64,000 nucleotides of DNA, from assembly GCF_000155615.1 (NCBI RefSeq), contig NZ_DS989915.1, positions 774,183 to 838,182 on the forward strand, read 5' to 3'. Under the pieces are notes generated by a model that did not search any database, was not told the DNA's origin, and worked only from the letters and a program-made list of their open reading frames with translations. This DNA comes from Alcanivorax sp. DG881. Lineage in GTDB: Bacteria; Pseudomonadota; Gammaproteobacteria; Pseudomonadales; Alcanivoracaceae. Shown here in pieces: positions 28,601-36,781 of this stretch. The position numbers and the translations under genes were made by a program. Each line of letters starts with the position of its first letter. Within the stretch, counting starts at the first letter, position 1.

Positions 28601-30448
28601 GCGGGGATCGCCATCACGGGGCGTCACCCGGGTCGGGTTCTGGCGCACTACCCGCAAACCAAAATTCTCCAGTGCGGGCAGCACATCGGACAAGCCAATG
28701 GGATTATTCAGGCTATAAAGCCGCAGGCTGGTCGGGCACGCCGCACCGTCTGCATCGGTAATGGCCAGGCTGGGCAGCACCGGTTGGGCGGCAGACAACT
28801 GCGTCAGGTATTGCAGGTCGGCGGCGGCTTCCACGGCACTGTGCGCTTCCCGGTAACCCAGGGGAAAGGCGTCACCGTAACGCAGGGCCAGGGCAGCCCC
28901 GTCATCGGCCCGGCTACCCACCTTGTCGCCCTGCTCATCCTGGTAGCCACTTTCGCGCAACACTTCCCGTAACTGGTCCGACCAGGAACGGGTAATTTCA
29001 ATCAGCCGTTGCTCCACCTGGCTGTCGGTCATGGCCAGCTGTGTGCCCTGGGGAATACGCACAATGCAGTGAATCCGGGCCAGCCCTTCGCGGAGGAAAT
29101 CCACGGTGCGTTCCACGGAGCGACCGTTGCACAGCGTCATCAGCTCGGCGGTGACCTTGTCGCGCAATTCCCGGGAGTAGCGTTCGCGGCTCAGGTAAAT
29201 CATGCACGAATAAAAACGCCCATAGCGGTCCCGGCGCATGAATACCCGCAGATGATGACGATCACGCAGGGCGCGAATACCCATGCAGATGTCGTACAGC
29301 TCTTCCTCACTACACTGGAACAGCTCATCGCGGGGAAGCTGGTAAATGATATCGCGCAGGTGTTTGCCGGAATGCGAGCGTTCCGGCAACCGGGAACGGT
29401 CCAGCACGTAATTCACCTTGCGGCGAATCAGTGGAATGTCCCGGGGACGATTGATGTAAGCATCCAGGGAAAACAGCCCGATATAGCGGTCGGTGCCTTC
29501 CACCGATCCATCAGCGGCCAGGCGCTTCACGGATACCACATCCATATAGTGCGGATGATGAATGGGCGAGCGTACATTGGCTTTGGTTACGACCACCAGA
29601 CGACCATGGCGGATGTATTTGGCCATTTCGTCATGGGGCGCAATAAATTCATCCGCGTTGGCGTAAGGACTGCCGGGTCGCGCCAGACCAAGACCGGCCT
29701 CGTCCACCAGATGCAGTTGCATGCCACCGTCCACCGCTTTCGCTTCGGAGCGGGCATATCCCAGAAAGGTAAAGTGGTCTTCGGACAACCATTCGATAAA
29801 GCCGGTAGCTTCCTGTAACTCCTGCTGATCCCGCTCCGGGTAACTGGCCGACAGGTTGCTGCGGGTCGCTTCCAGGTTGTCGAGCATGGGCTCGAAGTCG
29901 TCCACCACCACGCGCAGATCACCCAGCACGCGCTCGAGAATGTCCTGCAGGCGGGCATAATCCTCGTCGTCTGCCAGCGGTTCGAATTCCACGTAGATCA
30001 TGGACTCCGCCGGCTGCTCGCCATCACCCACCCCCGTGACCTGGGTCAGATGCCCATGGGCATCGCGTCGCACCTGAATGACCGGGTGCACAGTCCAGTC
30101 GATGGCGGTGCCGGCATCACGCACAGCCATGGCCACCGAATCCACCAGAAAGGGGACGTCATCGGTAACGGTGCGCAACGCGGCAAGGCCGCCGGGGCGA
30201 CAGGGAGGCTTCAGGTGAATCAGGGTTTCGCCGGGGTGGCGCTGGTGCGCCATCAGCCAGTGCTGCTGGGCGATATGGAAGAGTTGTTCCGGGGGCCGGG
30301 CCGTCAGCGCGGCCAGACTGCTCATTTCATAATAGGCAGCGAGAAAGCTGCGAAACAGAGACTGGTGGTCAGCACCGATGTGGGCAGTGACCTGCCCTTC
30401 CAGCTGGGCCTGCAACAGCGCCTGGCGTTGAGCGATGTCATCCTGCAT
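25607..30448 (-). CDS. gdhB: NAD-specific glutamate dehydrogenase, large type
   Basis: 1,613 residues from the ATG at 30448 with GGAGG upstream (an upstream in-frame start at 30505 is rejected), the standard size of the ~180-kDa L_180 family. It oxidises glutamate to 2-oxoglutarate and ammonia with NAD. The N-terminal half holds ACT-like regulatory domains. The catalytic half shows GGPVARGGLRWSDRREDFR, VPVGAKGGFVVKG and a Rossmann segment GIGDMGGDVFGN. The promoter region carries five 13-bp tandem repeats. It stands alone and is followed by a 60-base gap before the LexA palindrome. Confidence 0.95.
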   Translation of the reverse strand: MQDDIAQRQALLQAQLEGQVTAHIGADHQSLFRSFLAAYYEMSSLAALTARPPEQLFHIAQQHWLMAHQRHPGETLIHLKPPCRPGGLAALRTVTDDVPFLVDSVAMAVRDAGTAIDWTVHPVIQVRRDAHGHLTQVTGVGDGEQPAESMIYVEFEPLADDEDYARLQDILERVLGDLRVVVDDFEPMLDNLEATRSNLSASYPERDQQELQEATGFIEWLSEDHFTFLGYARSEAKAVDGGMQLHLVDEAGLGLARPGSPYANADEFIAPHDEMAKYIRHGRLVVVTKANVRSPIHHPHYMDVVSVKRLAADGSVEGTDRYIGLFSLDAYINRPRDIPLIRRKVNYVLDRSRLPERSHSGKHLRDIIYQLPRDELFQCSEEELYDICMGIRALRDRHHLRVFMRRDRYGRFYSCMIYLSRERYSRELRDKVTAELMTLCNGRSVERTVDFLREGLARIHCIVRIPQGTQLAMTDSQVEQRLIEITRSWSDQLREVLRESGYQDEQGDKVGSRADDGAALALRYGDAFPLGYREAHSAVEAAADLQYLTQLSAAQPVLPSLAITDADGAACPTSLRLYSLNNPIGLSDVLPALENFGLRVVRQNPTRVTPRDGDPRWIQVFDVQVHGECSLGPAQQKRYFEDAFLQCWNGHTENDGLNRLVLLAGLNARQVVCLRTLTKYLIQTGLPYSQNYMEELLAEHARIARLLVQLFETRFDPQLTDSRRDNEGLKLAQNLDHELDGVASLDADRVLRAFLSVVRAGLRTNFYQQDAGGHDKAYVSLKLDPKQVSELPPPLPMYETFVYSPTMEGIHLRGGPVARGGLRWSDRREDFRTEVLGLVKAQMVKNAIIVPVGAKGGFVVKGGTPGDRDAWQQQGIACYKEFIRGLLDLTDNREGDAIVAPEQVVRHDGDDPYLVVAADKGTATFSDIANGLADEYGFWLGDAFASGGSAGYDHKQMGITARGAWESVKRHFREQDKDIQTQPFTVVGIGDMGGDVFGNGMLLSDQIQLVAAFNHLHIFIDPNPDPAATFAERQRLFTTRGATWDDFDREAMSEGGGVWSRSAKSIELSEPACQALGISERTLTPAELIMAILKAPVELLWNGGIGTYVKGSNESHSQVGDRANDAIRVNGKELRCQVVGEGGNLGLTQLGRIEFALNGGRINTDAIDNSGGVHSSDREVNIKIPLNQRLRDGRLDRDTRDPLLVRMTDDVADAVLHDNYVQSLALSLLEYNAASRLDEHANHLRTLERQAMLVRTVEYLPDDESLSERRTRGKGLTRPELSVLLSYTKNALFDALLASDVPDDAFFDQDVLHYFPQELVESFGDDLLNHGLRRELIATVLANAVVNRMGFAFVHRYADEHGLSLHRLVKAYAMAHAVFDGDLYWAPVDGLDGRVDSQVQLRLYGRVIGLMKHVTTWLIHYKWGRRPVAEAVARYRKAIAELEGMLPEALPGSYRQEWDQAVEGMKDDGVPEKEAKLLANTMVLGCAPDIVELASLAQVPLKLAAEVYFLVGDKLQILWLLSSILDLSVQDRWQALARANLREDSYRLHRQVAAKVLEYEGDNAAARFAAWEEKSRRKVAFGIHRLQTLQADGPHDFMTLAVGVRELRKLRSL

Positions 30449-30474
30449 CGAAACCTCCGGCGTCCTTGTGACTC

Positions 30475-30539
30475 TGCAAAGTTTCTCTACACCGTTTCTC
30501 TGCAAAGTGACTATGCAAAGTGACGATGCAACGTTGCTA
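30475..30539. repeat. Five 13-bp tandem repeats upstream of gdhB
   Basis: Units begin at 30475, 30488, 30501, 30514 and 30527. Three start with TGCAAAGT, one with TGCAACGT and one is degenerate (TACACCGT). The array lies 27 bases before the gdhB start codon, in or next to its leader. Beyond it, up to 30775, I see no gene and no other clear site. Confidence 0.75.
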
Positions 30540-30775
30540 CGTAAAACCGGATCACGTGAGAGGTCACGTTCTCCGGGCTTTCACCAGGCCGGCCGGGCGC
30601 GCCCTGCAGGCCCTTTCGCTCACTCTATACCGGTGGCCGCGGCCAATACCAGCCTGCTGTTTCAAGTAATCAAACCATTCCATCAGGACAGCAGGATGAC
30701 AGCACAAAAAACGTTATCGCGAGTTGCGGGGTGAACAAGAGCAGCCAGCGCAGAAAGACGCAAGCAGGCGGGAGT

Positions 30776-31948
30776 TTAATCCAGTGTGGCGCACGCTTTC
30801 GCGGGCATCGCATCAATCCACTGGCGCACCAGTGCGACCGCATCGTGGTCTGCAAGGCTGCGGCCCAGCGGTGGCATCATATCCTTGGCATTATCGGTAT
30901 GGCGCTGAGCACCCAGCCGGAACGGCAACACCGAGTCAGCCGCATTGCCGGGCACGATATCGTAGGTGAGGCCCAACGGCCCACCGTAATACCCCTGCGC
31001 CCGGTTGCAGATGCCATAGAAGTAATCGGTAGGGTCTCGCCACATTTCCAGCCGCAGGCCCGACAGCGCACCGCTGCCCACATCACTGTGGCAATGGCTG
31101 CAGTTGGTATCCAGATAGGAACGCACGCGCAGGTCCAGCGGTTCGCTGGTGTCATGCCAATCCACAGCGCGGGGCCAGCTTGCCGGGGCAGGCGCATCAG
31201 CCAGCATGCCGTTTTTCTGCCAGTAAACCAGCTGATTTTTGGCTCCACCGGCGTAGGGAAAATCATGATTCAACTGACGAACCGTTGTACCCAGCGGGGT
31301 CATCACTTCATTGTCAGTGCGGCCCTGGTGACACTTGCGGCAGGTCAGCACATCGGGGATCTGGTAGCGGAAATCCTGCTGCACACCGTCGACCATGACA
31401 TAGCTGTCGATCACCTTGCCGGTCCGTGCCAGCGTGGCATCCTGGCCATCCGCTTGCCACTGATACGGCAACCCCACCCAGCCGGAGGCCCGGTGGATCA
31501 ACAGGCGGGTTTCCATCAGACGGTCATCGCCCCCGGCAGCGCTGACCGGCAAGGCGAAGGTTTTCACCATCACGGTGCCCACCGGGAATACCAGCCCAAA
31601 AGTGTCACGGTATTGTGCCGTGCTCCCTTCGGGCAGAAAAACAAATCGGTACTTGGTGGCATGATCACTAAAAAGGCCACTGGCCGGGGCAAATGGCAGC
31701 CCCGGCCCAGTGGGGCCCACACGAGGATCACGGCCATCAGAAAACAGCTGATACTGGGACAGGCGCGGGCAATTCACTTCCGCCAGCGCTTGCCAGTTCG
31801 GCCCGTCGCTGTCGGCAAGACAGCGCGGGTCGGTGATATCCGGCTCGGGCTCAGGTGCCGTGGCGGCCGTATCGCTACCGCCACCACTGCCACCACAAGC
31901 CGTCAGCAGCAATAACAAGATGCTATACAGACCGTTTCTTGCTATCAC
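30776..31948 (-). CDS. Diheme cytochrome-like lipoprotein (HNE_0200/SO2930 type), paralogue 2
   Basis: 390 residues with a GTG start ten bases after the previous gene. A lipobox (LTAC, Cys18) and Gly/Ser-rich linker mark a lipoprotein. Two heme-binding motifs are present, CRKCH (203-207) and CSHCH (283-287), with Met residues in DMMPPLGR that could be axial ligands. The family (TIGR03806-like, from memory) is usually found next to a beta-helix protein, as here. It likely transfers electrons or binds heme at the envelope. It is the third gene of the three-gene operon and a clear paralogue of the gene before it. Confidence 0.82.
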   Translation of the reverse strand: MIARNGLYSILLLLLTACGGSGGGSDTAATAPEPEPDITDPRCLADSDGPNWQALAEVNCPRLSQYQLFSDGRDPRVGPTGPGLPFAPASGLFSDHATKYRFVFLPEGSTAQYRDTFGLVFPVGTVMVKTFALPVSAAGGDDRLMETRLLIHRASGWVGLPYQWQADGQDATLARTGKVIDSYVMVDGVQQDFRYQIPDVLTCRKCHQGRTDNEVMTPLGTTVRQLNHDFPYAGGAKNQLVYWQKNGMLADAPAPASWPRAVDWHDTSEPLDLRVRSYLDTNCSHCHSDVGSGALSGLRLEMWRDPTDYFYGICNRAQGYYGGPLGLTYDIVPGNAADSVLPFRLGAQRHTDNAKDMMPPLGRSLADHDAVALVRQWIDAMPAKACATLD

Positions 31949-31958
31949 TGCATCACCC

Positions 31959-33167
31959 TCACTTGGAGGAACAGGACGCGTCAGGCAGGCTGTTGATCCA
32001 GGCCTTCACCAGAGCAACACCTTCCTCATGGATCAGCGCTCGGCCAAGGCGCGGCATACTGTCCTGCGGGTTGGTGGTATCCATGCGGAAATGCAGGATC
32101 GATTCGTCTGCGTTACCCGGCACCACGTCGTAGGTCATTTCACCCTGGTCATAGGCGATGGGGCCCTTGCAGACACCGTGCTTTTCTTTCTCGGTGTCAT
32201 AGTCGCGCCAGAACTCCAGCTGCAAACCGGTGTAGGCCGCAGTGCCTCCCACGCCGTGGCAATGGGCACAGTTCACATCCAGGTAGCCTTTTGCCGCCGC
32301 CATCAGTTGTTCATCGCTGTAACCACTGATCAAGCCCGCATCAGCATCGTGGTAGCTCGGCACCTTGTCCACCTGATCCAGAGCCGGAAGGCCACTGAGA
32401 ATACCCGCGTCGCTCCAGTGACTCAGCTGGTTTTCCGGGCCACTGCCATAGTCCATATCACCATTGAGATGACGGGCCTTGGGACCGATGGGAATAAACA
32501 CATTGGTATCGCCGGTATCATGGCTGTGGCACTGCTTGCACTGCGCCTTGTCGGGCACGGAATAGGTGAAGGATTCCTGGGCACCGTTGTGCACCAGTGT
32601 CGCGGGCAACTGTGCCCCCTGAACCCGGTAGGTCGCCTCGGTGCCGTCTGCGTTCCACACATAAGGCAGCGCGGTCCAGCCGCCAGCACGATGAATCAAC
32701 AGGCGGGTTTCCAGCAACGTTTCCGTGCTCGTCTGCGGATCATAACCGCGGTAAGCGGTATCCGCCGGCAAGGCAAAAGTCTTGGTAATAACGGTGCCCA
32801 CCGGGAAGTCGAAAACAGTGTCTTCATTGTAGGTGGCACTCTGTCCATCCGGCACAAACACAAACCGGTATTTGCTGGTGTAGTCAGAGAACAAAGGCGT
32901 ATTCAGGTCATAGGCTATGCCACCGTGGGCATCCCGGGTGGGGTCACAGCTGCTGGTAAAGAGGTTGTAGTCCGAGAGCTTTTCCAGGTTGTCATTTTCC
33001 AGTGCGTCCCAGTTTACGTCCGCGCTGTCACTGATCTGGCAGTTCCTGGCCACCGGGTCGCCGCCACCAGTACCAGCACCTCCACCGCCGCTACTACCGC
33101 CACCGCCGCCACAGGCGGTCAGTATTGCGGCGGTAGAAAGCAGAGAAATCTGCATTAATGTTTTCAT
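31959..33167 (-). CDS. Diheme cytochrome-like lipoprotein (HNE_0200/SO2930 type), paralogue 1
   Basis: 402 residues. Signal peptide with lipobox LTAC (Cys19) followed by a stretch of Gly and Ser. Heme motifs CKQCH (210-214) and CAHCH (300-304), and the closing DSMPRLGRALIHEEG segment. Shared segments with the next gene include TKYRFVF/SKYRFVF, FPVGTV and ETRLLIHRA. GGAG lies eight bases before the ATG. Heme attachment implies export by Sec and Ccm maturation in the periplasm. It lies between the beta-helix gene and its own paralogue; the tandem duplication is unusual for this gene pair. Confidence 0.83.
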   Translation of the reverse strand: MKTLMQISLLSTAAILTACGGGGGSSGGGGAGTGGGDPVARNCQISDSADVNWDALENDNLEKLSDYNLFTSSCDPTRDAHGGIAYDLNTPLFSDYTSKYRFVFVPDGQSATYNEDTVFDFPVGTVITKTFALPADTAYRGYDPQTSTETLLETRLLIHRAGGWTALPYVWNADGTEATYRVQGAQLPATLVHNGAQESFTYSVPDKAQCKQCHSHDTGDTNVFIPIGPKARHLNGDMDYGSGPENQLSHWSDAGILSGLPALDQVDKVPSYHDADAGLISGYSDEQLMAAAKGYLDVNCAHCHGVGGTAAYTGLQLEFWRDYDTEKEKHGVCKGPIAYDQGEMTYDVVPGNADESILHFRMDTTNPQDSMPRLGRALIHEEGVALVKAWINSLPDASCSSK

Positions 33168-33237
33168 GTCATGACTCCTGCTTCGGGGCGGCGACAGGCC
33201 GCCCCGAAATCAGACAGGTAGAAAAGATAAACAAACG

Positions 33238-34770
33238 TTAGAGAACAGGGGCCGGCTTGCAGTGCTCGCTGGTGGTGTCATCCACGCCACAACCAAACTG
33301 CTCACCCTTGAAGGTCAAGGTGGCCGCAGGCAACGCCGGCTGGCTGCAATCCAGCAGATCTGCACCCACTGCCGGGCTCAGCGTCGGGCCGGACATGGTG
33401 GCAGCGGTGGCCGGGTCGTAGGGATAGCCGATCAGGGTGTCGCCGTTGTTCTGGAAACAAACCTTCTCGCCCTCTTCATAAGCGTCAGCCACTGGCAGCA
33501 AAGCGCTGCTGTTAGCCAGCTGCTCGCCTAGACCGTCATACAGAATGCCCGGCCACTGCAGTTCCGGAGTCAGGGTGAACAGCGTAATCATGTCCTGAAT
33601 CAACGCCCCATTCGGTGCGGAACCGGCATTGGTGATGGCGTTATCGTGCACATGAATATTGCGCACAACTGGCAGCCAACCGTCGGCGATGATGGACTGA
33701 TAATCGGGACCCGCCGCGTTTTCATCGGCGATAAAGAAGCTGGTCACTGCCACTGCCAGGGTATCGTGATCGGCAATCTCGTTATCGAAAATTTCCACAT
33801 CGTCAGTGGACAGAACGATGACACCTGTGCCCGGCGGCACGATATGAACGCCACCCGGGTTGCTGCTGCTATTGGCAAAGTTCTTGGTGTTGTTTTCAGT
33901 CACGGTGTTACCGAAGACCCGCACACCAGAACCATAGGTGCCATTACCGATGGGCAGATCGAATACCAGCAAACCACCGGTATTGAAACGGGCGATATTG
34001 TTGTACATGTCCGCACCGGTGGAGTTCTCGATTTCGATCCCCGCCACGTTGTATTCGGCCACGTTGTTGCGCACAACAATGTTCTGTGACTGCCCCACAT
34101 AGACACCGGCATCCGCAGAACCGCGTACGTAGCTGTTTTCCACCAGCACATTGCTGCTTTCTACCGGGTACAGGCCGTAAGCGCCGTTGCCCTTGTCCGG
34201 CTCACCCTGCCATACCGTCGCGGTGTAGTTGATACGCACACCATCAGCATGCTGGAACTTGATGGCATTGTTGGCCGCTTCCACTACGGCCAGGCCGTAG
34301 ACTTCCACATCATTGATGTTGGTGATAAACAGACCGTCATCACCTACGGAATTGCTGAAATCCAGGATGGTCTTGTCCATGCCCTGGCCACAAATTGTAA
34401 TGTCTGCAATGCGTGCGCCACCCAGTTCACCATCCAGGGTCAGCGTATCGTTCAGGTCAAAGCGCCCTTCCGGGAACGCGATCACATCCCCGTCCTGAGC
34501 ATCAAGGAAAGCAATCTTGGCGCTGTCAGTAATGTTATTCGCATCCAACATGATGGCGTCGTCACCACCACAGGCGATTTCCTGCTGCGGTACATCGGCT
34601 GGCATGTCCTGCGGGAACTGATAGCCCACCGGGTTCTCACCACCACCATTAGCACCACCACCACTACTGCTGCCACCACCGCCACAGGCGGCCAGTGATA
34701 CGGCCAGGGCCAGCGGCGCTAGCAGGCGAGCCGCCGGCACATCTACGAACTTGTTCTTAGTTGTATTCAT
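33238..34770 (-). CDS. Parallel beta-helix lipoprotein (TIGR03805-like)
   Basis: 510 residues from the ATG at 34770 with GGGAGAGAG upstream; a frame extending 27 codons further is rejected. Lipobox LAAC (Cys29), then a Gly/Ser linker. The centre (residues 130-330) shows repeated turns with N-V-x-V-x-N/G patterns (INDVEVYGLAVVEAANNAIK, NIVVRNNVAEYNVAGIEIEN), typical of right-handed beta-helix surface proteins. In known pairs it accompanies a diheme-like protein. Role unknown; a surface ligand- or polymer-binding protein coupled to a redox partner is a reasonable inference. Its operon is divergent from the AraC gene at 35023. Confidence 0.84.
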   Translation of the reverse strand: MNTTKNKFVDVPAARLLAPLALAVSLAACGGGGSSSGGGANGGGENPVGYQFPQDMPADVPQQEIACGGDDAIMLDANNITDSAKIAFLDAQDGDVIAFPEGRFDLNDTLTLDGELGGARIADITICGQGMDKTILDFSNSVGDDGLFITNINDVEVYGLAVVEAANNAIKFQHADGVRINYTATVWQGEPDKGNGAYGLYPVESSNVLVENSYVRGSADAGVYVGQSQNIVVRNNVAEYNVAGIEIENSTGADMYNNIARFNTGGLLVFDLPIGNGTYGSGVRVFGNTVTENNTKNFANSSSNPGGVHIVPPGTGVIVLSTDDVEIFDNEIADHDTLAVAVTSFFIADENAAGPDYQSIIADGWLPVVRNIHVHDNAITNAGSAPNGALIQDMITLFTLTPELQWPGILYDGLGEQLANSSALLPVADAYEEGEKVCFQNNGDTLIGYPYDPATAATMSGPTLSPAVGADLLDCSQPALPAATLTFKGEQFGCGVDDTTSEHCKPAPVL

Positions 34771-34803
34771 TATTATCTCTCTCCCTAACATCAGGACAAA
34801 AGC

Positions 34804-34817
34804 GTGACGTAAGTCAC
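34804..34817. promoter_or_regulatory. Inverted repeat in the beta-helix/AraC divergent region
   Basis: GTGAC-GTAA-GTCAC, perfect 5-base arms, 34 bases upstream of the beta-helix gene start. Position suits an operator for the neighbouring AraC regulator. Confidence 0.4.
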
Positions 34818-34855
34818 CGTTTTGAGGGTTTTCGCGCCACATATATCGCAAAATG

Positions 34856-34871
34856 GTGCGTTATTACGCAC
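34856..34871. promoter_or_regulatory. Second inverted repeat in the divergent region
   Basis: GTGCGT-TATT-ACGCAC, perfect 6-base arms, between the beta-helix operon and the AraC gene. AraC-family proteins more often bind direct repeats, so another regulator is possible. Confidence 0.45.
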
Positions 34872-35022
34872 AGAGCGATGTACTATCGTACGAAGTGGCT
34901 ACCTTACGAGGGAGAGGAAGAGCAACATATGGCGCCAGACGCCAGCCAAACAGGGAGTGTGTCGCCAAAAACCAATGCCGTTTTAAAACAACGACATAAG
35001 AATAAAAGATTAGAGGCAACCC

Positions 35023-36036
35023 ATGTTCAGCAAACACATCTCCATGTTCCGCAGTGACCTGCGTTACTGGCAGCGCCAAGGGCTCGATCTGCTGGAACTG
35101 TTTACCAACGCCAGTTTGCCGGCATCTCTACTGACCGAGAATGATGAGCGTCTGGACGTGTCCGCGATTCATCGGCTGTTCGAGCAGGCGGAAAGGAAAC
35201 TTGGTGACCCGGCCATGGGCATTCGCATTGGCCAACAAATTCTCCTCCCCGATATCGCCCCCCTGGGGGATGCCCTGCACTACTACCGCGATGGCTGGCA
35301 GGCGCTGAAAGTCCTGGAACAGTACTGGCCGCTACTCACGGAAGCCCAGCAAGTAACCATTCACCTGCAAGACGAGTATGTTGCGGTGCGCTGCGCTGCC
35401 AATGGTGACGCCCCACTCCATACCATGCAGACCCATGCCGTACTGAGTGGTTTTTTGCGGCTGGCAGACGTGGCTCTGGGCGTGCAGGCCAGTGAAGACG
35501 TCCACGTTCACCTGCGAGAGAACACTGCCCATACCGAGCTATTCAGCGCTTTATTGAAGGCCCCGGTCACCGCGAGTCGCGAGCACGATCAGGTGCTGTT
35601 CCCTGCCCACATTCTCGATACGCTCAACCCCAATCACGATGACGAGCGTTTTCAGCAAGCGCTGATCCACTGCGACAAGACCCTGAATTCCCTGCGCGAT
35701 CACCACCTGATTGACCTGATTCGCGAACGCCTGCGCCATCAACTGGAGGAAGGCCATTACGACCAGCAGGCTTTGGCCAATAGCCTGAACATGAGCGTGC
35801 GGAACCTTCAGCGGCGCCTGAACGCGCACCATACCCGGTTCCGGGATCTGCTGGATCAAGTCCGCGCAGAGTTGGCCGAGCAACTGGTCCGCTACAGCGA
35901 AGCAGGCTTTGCCGAGATCGCGCAGCAGCTGGGTTATGAAGATCCCTCGTCATTCAACAAGGCTTTCAAACGGTGGCTGGGGCTGCCCCCCGGCGAGTAC
36001 CGGACACGGCATCAGGACTCGCCCCCCACCGCATAA
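35023..36036 (+). CDS. AraC family transcriptional regulator
   Basis: 337 residues. An N-terminal ligand-binding domain of the OruR/ArgR-like type (residues 1-200) is followed by two HTH units, the first near LANSLNMSVRNLQRRL, the second near EIAQQLGYEDPSSFNKAFKR, and the family ending LPPGEYR. It is transcribed away from the beta-helix/diheme operon across a 250-base region with two palindromes, so it is the likely regulator of those lipoproteins. The inducer is not known. Confidence 0.9.
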   Translation: MFSKHISMFRSDLRYWQRQGLDLLELFTNASLPASLLTENDERLDVSAIHRLFEQAERKLGDPAMGIRIGQQILLPDIAPLGDALHYYRDGWQALKVLEQYWPLLTEAQQVTIHLQDEYVAVRCAANGDAPLHTMQTHAVLSGFLRLADVALGVQASEDVHVHLRENTAHTELFSALLKAPVTASREHDQVLFPAHILDTLNPNHDDERFQQALIHCDKTLNSLRDHHLIDLIRERLRHQLEEGHYDQQALANSLNMSVRNLQRRLNAHHTRFRDLLDQVRAELAEQLVRYSEAGFAEIAQQLGYEDPSSFNKAFKRWLGLPPGEYRTRHQDSPPTA

Positions 36037-36184
36037 GCCGCAGTGAGGGACGCGAAGTCAGGGTCGAGCAAGAAAGTAGGAATCGAAAGGGGCGGCATTC
36101 CAGATGCCAGGAGCGTTACCCACTGGGCAGCGTTACCGCGTGACAAACGCTCTATTGCCGACGAGTCTGTGGCAACAGATCGAG

Positions 36185-36499
36185 TTACTGCACGGACTCC
36201 GGCTGCACCAGCACCCAGGGCGGTAGCACCACTGTCCACAAGCCTTTATCTGCCGCGAACCACGCCGCTGCCTGCTCATCGGTAACCTTGTCGACCTGGG
36301 CCTTGTCCCGCCACAGGGCAATTTGCGCGGCCTCATCGTCTGAAAACGCCAGTGCGACTTCAATCAAATCCAGTTCCGGCGCCACATAGACCGTCTGGCC
36401 ACGGGCAAAGAACGGCTGTAGCTCTTTCCAGCTAGCCTTGGCGGTTTCCTGATTGAGTTTGGCTTTGAGGATTTCCCGCTGTTCTACTTGCTCAGACAT
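36185..36499 (-). CDS. DUF2288 family protein
   Basis: 104 residues. Opens MSEQVEQREILKAKLNQETA and matches DUF2288 through ETAKASWKELQPFFARG and VAPELDLIEVALAFSDDE. It has no signal peptide or membrane segment. Small cytosolic protein of unknown function, common in gammaproteobacteria. It stands alone between the AraC gene (convergent) and the small-RNA candidate region. Confidence 0.75.
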   Translation of the reverse strand: MSEQVEQREILKAKLNQETAKASWKELQPFFARGQTVYVAPELDLIEVALAFSDDEAAQIALWRDKAQVDKVTDEQAAAWFAADKGLWTVVLPPWVLVQPESVQ

Positions 36500-36581
36500 G
36501 ACCGACTCCTGCTGTGAAGCGGTACATTATCGGTGTTCTGTTATGGGCAATCAAAGGGGAAAACAGGAAAGAGGACACCCC

Positions 36582-36618
36582 AGAAAAAGAAAAGCCCGCC
36601 ATTTGGGGTTGGCGGGCT
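36582..36618 (-). terminator. Rho-independent terminator
   Basis: Stem AGCCCGCCA/TGGCGGGCT with an 8-base loop, followed on the minus strand by TTTTCTTTTTC. It ends whatever is transcribed leftward from the 36620-36780 region. Confidence 0.9.
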
Positions 36619-36740
36619 AGGCTGTACCGGGCCGAAATCGAACATCCGTGTTCCATCGCGTCCTTGCAAGATCCACTTTAGGGAAACGGCCTACCCGGGG
36701 TAAGACGAAAAAAGCGCCAACTCATGTAAGCTTTTCGCCA
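36619..36740 (-). ncRNA. Candidate small RNA or long 3' UTR
   Basis: Between the PhoD-like gene stop (36782) and the strong leftward terminator there are about 160 bases without a reading frame. On the minus strand four GGA triplets occur within 35 bases (GTGGATC, AAGGACG, TGGAAC, CGGATG), one in a small AACA/TGTT hairpin, a pattern seen in CsrA/RsmA-sequestering RNAs. No complete GacA-type box or clear promoter is visible. It could equally be the 3' UTR of the phosphatase gene. Confidence 0.3.
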
Positions 36741-36781
36741 TGGGCAGCATGAGAAACCCGCCACCCTCTCTCACGGACCGC

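Noticed and set aside
30475..30539. CRISPR array
   Set aside because: Units are 13 bases with no spacers and there are no cas genes.
30731..33158. Long plus-strand frames opposite the two diheme genes
   Set aside because: The minus-strand genes have signal peptides, lipoboxes and heme motifs; the plus-strand frames have none.
36619..36740. tRNA gene near 36650
   Set aside because: No cloverleaf, T-loop or anticodon stem can be drawn; only the terminator is solid.
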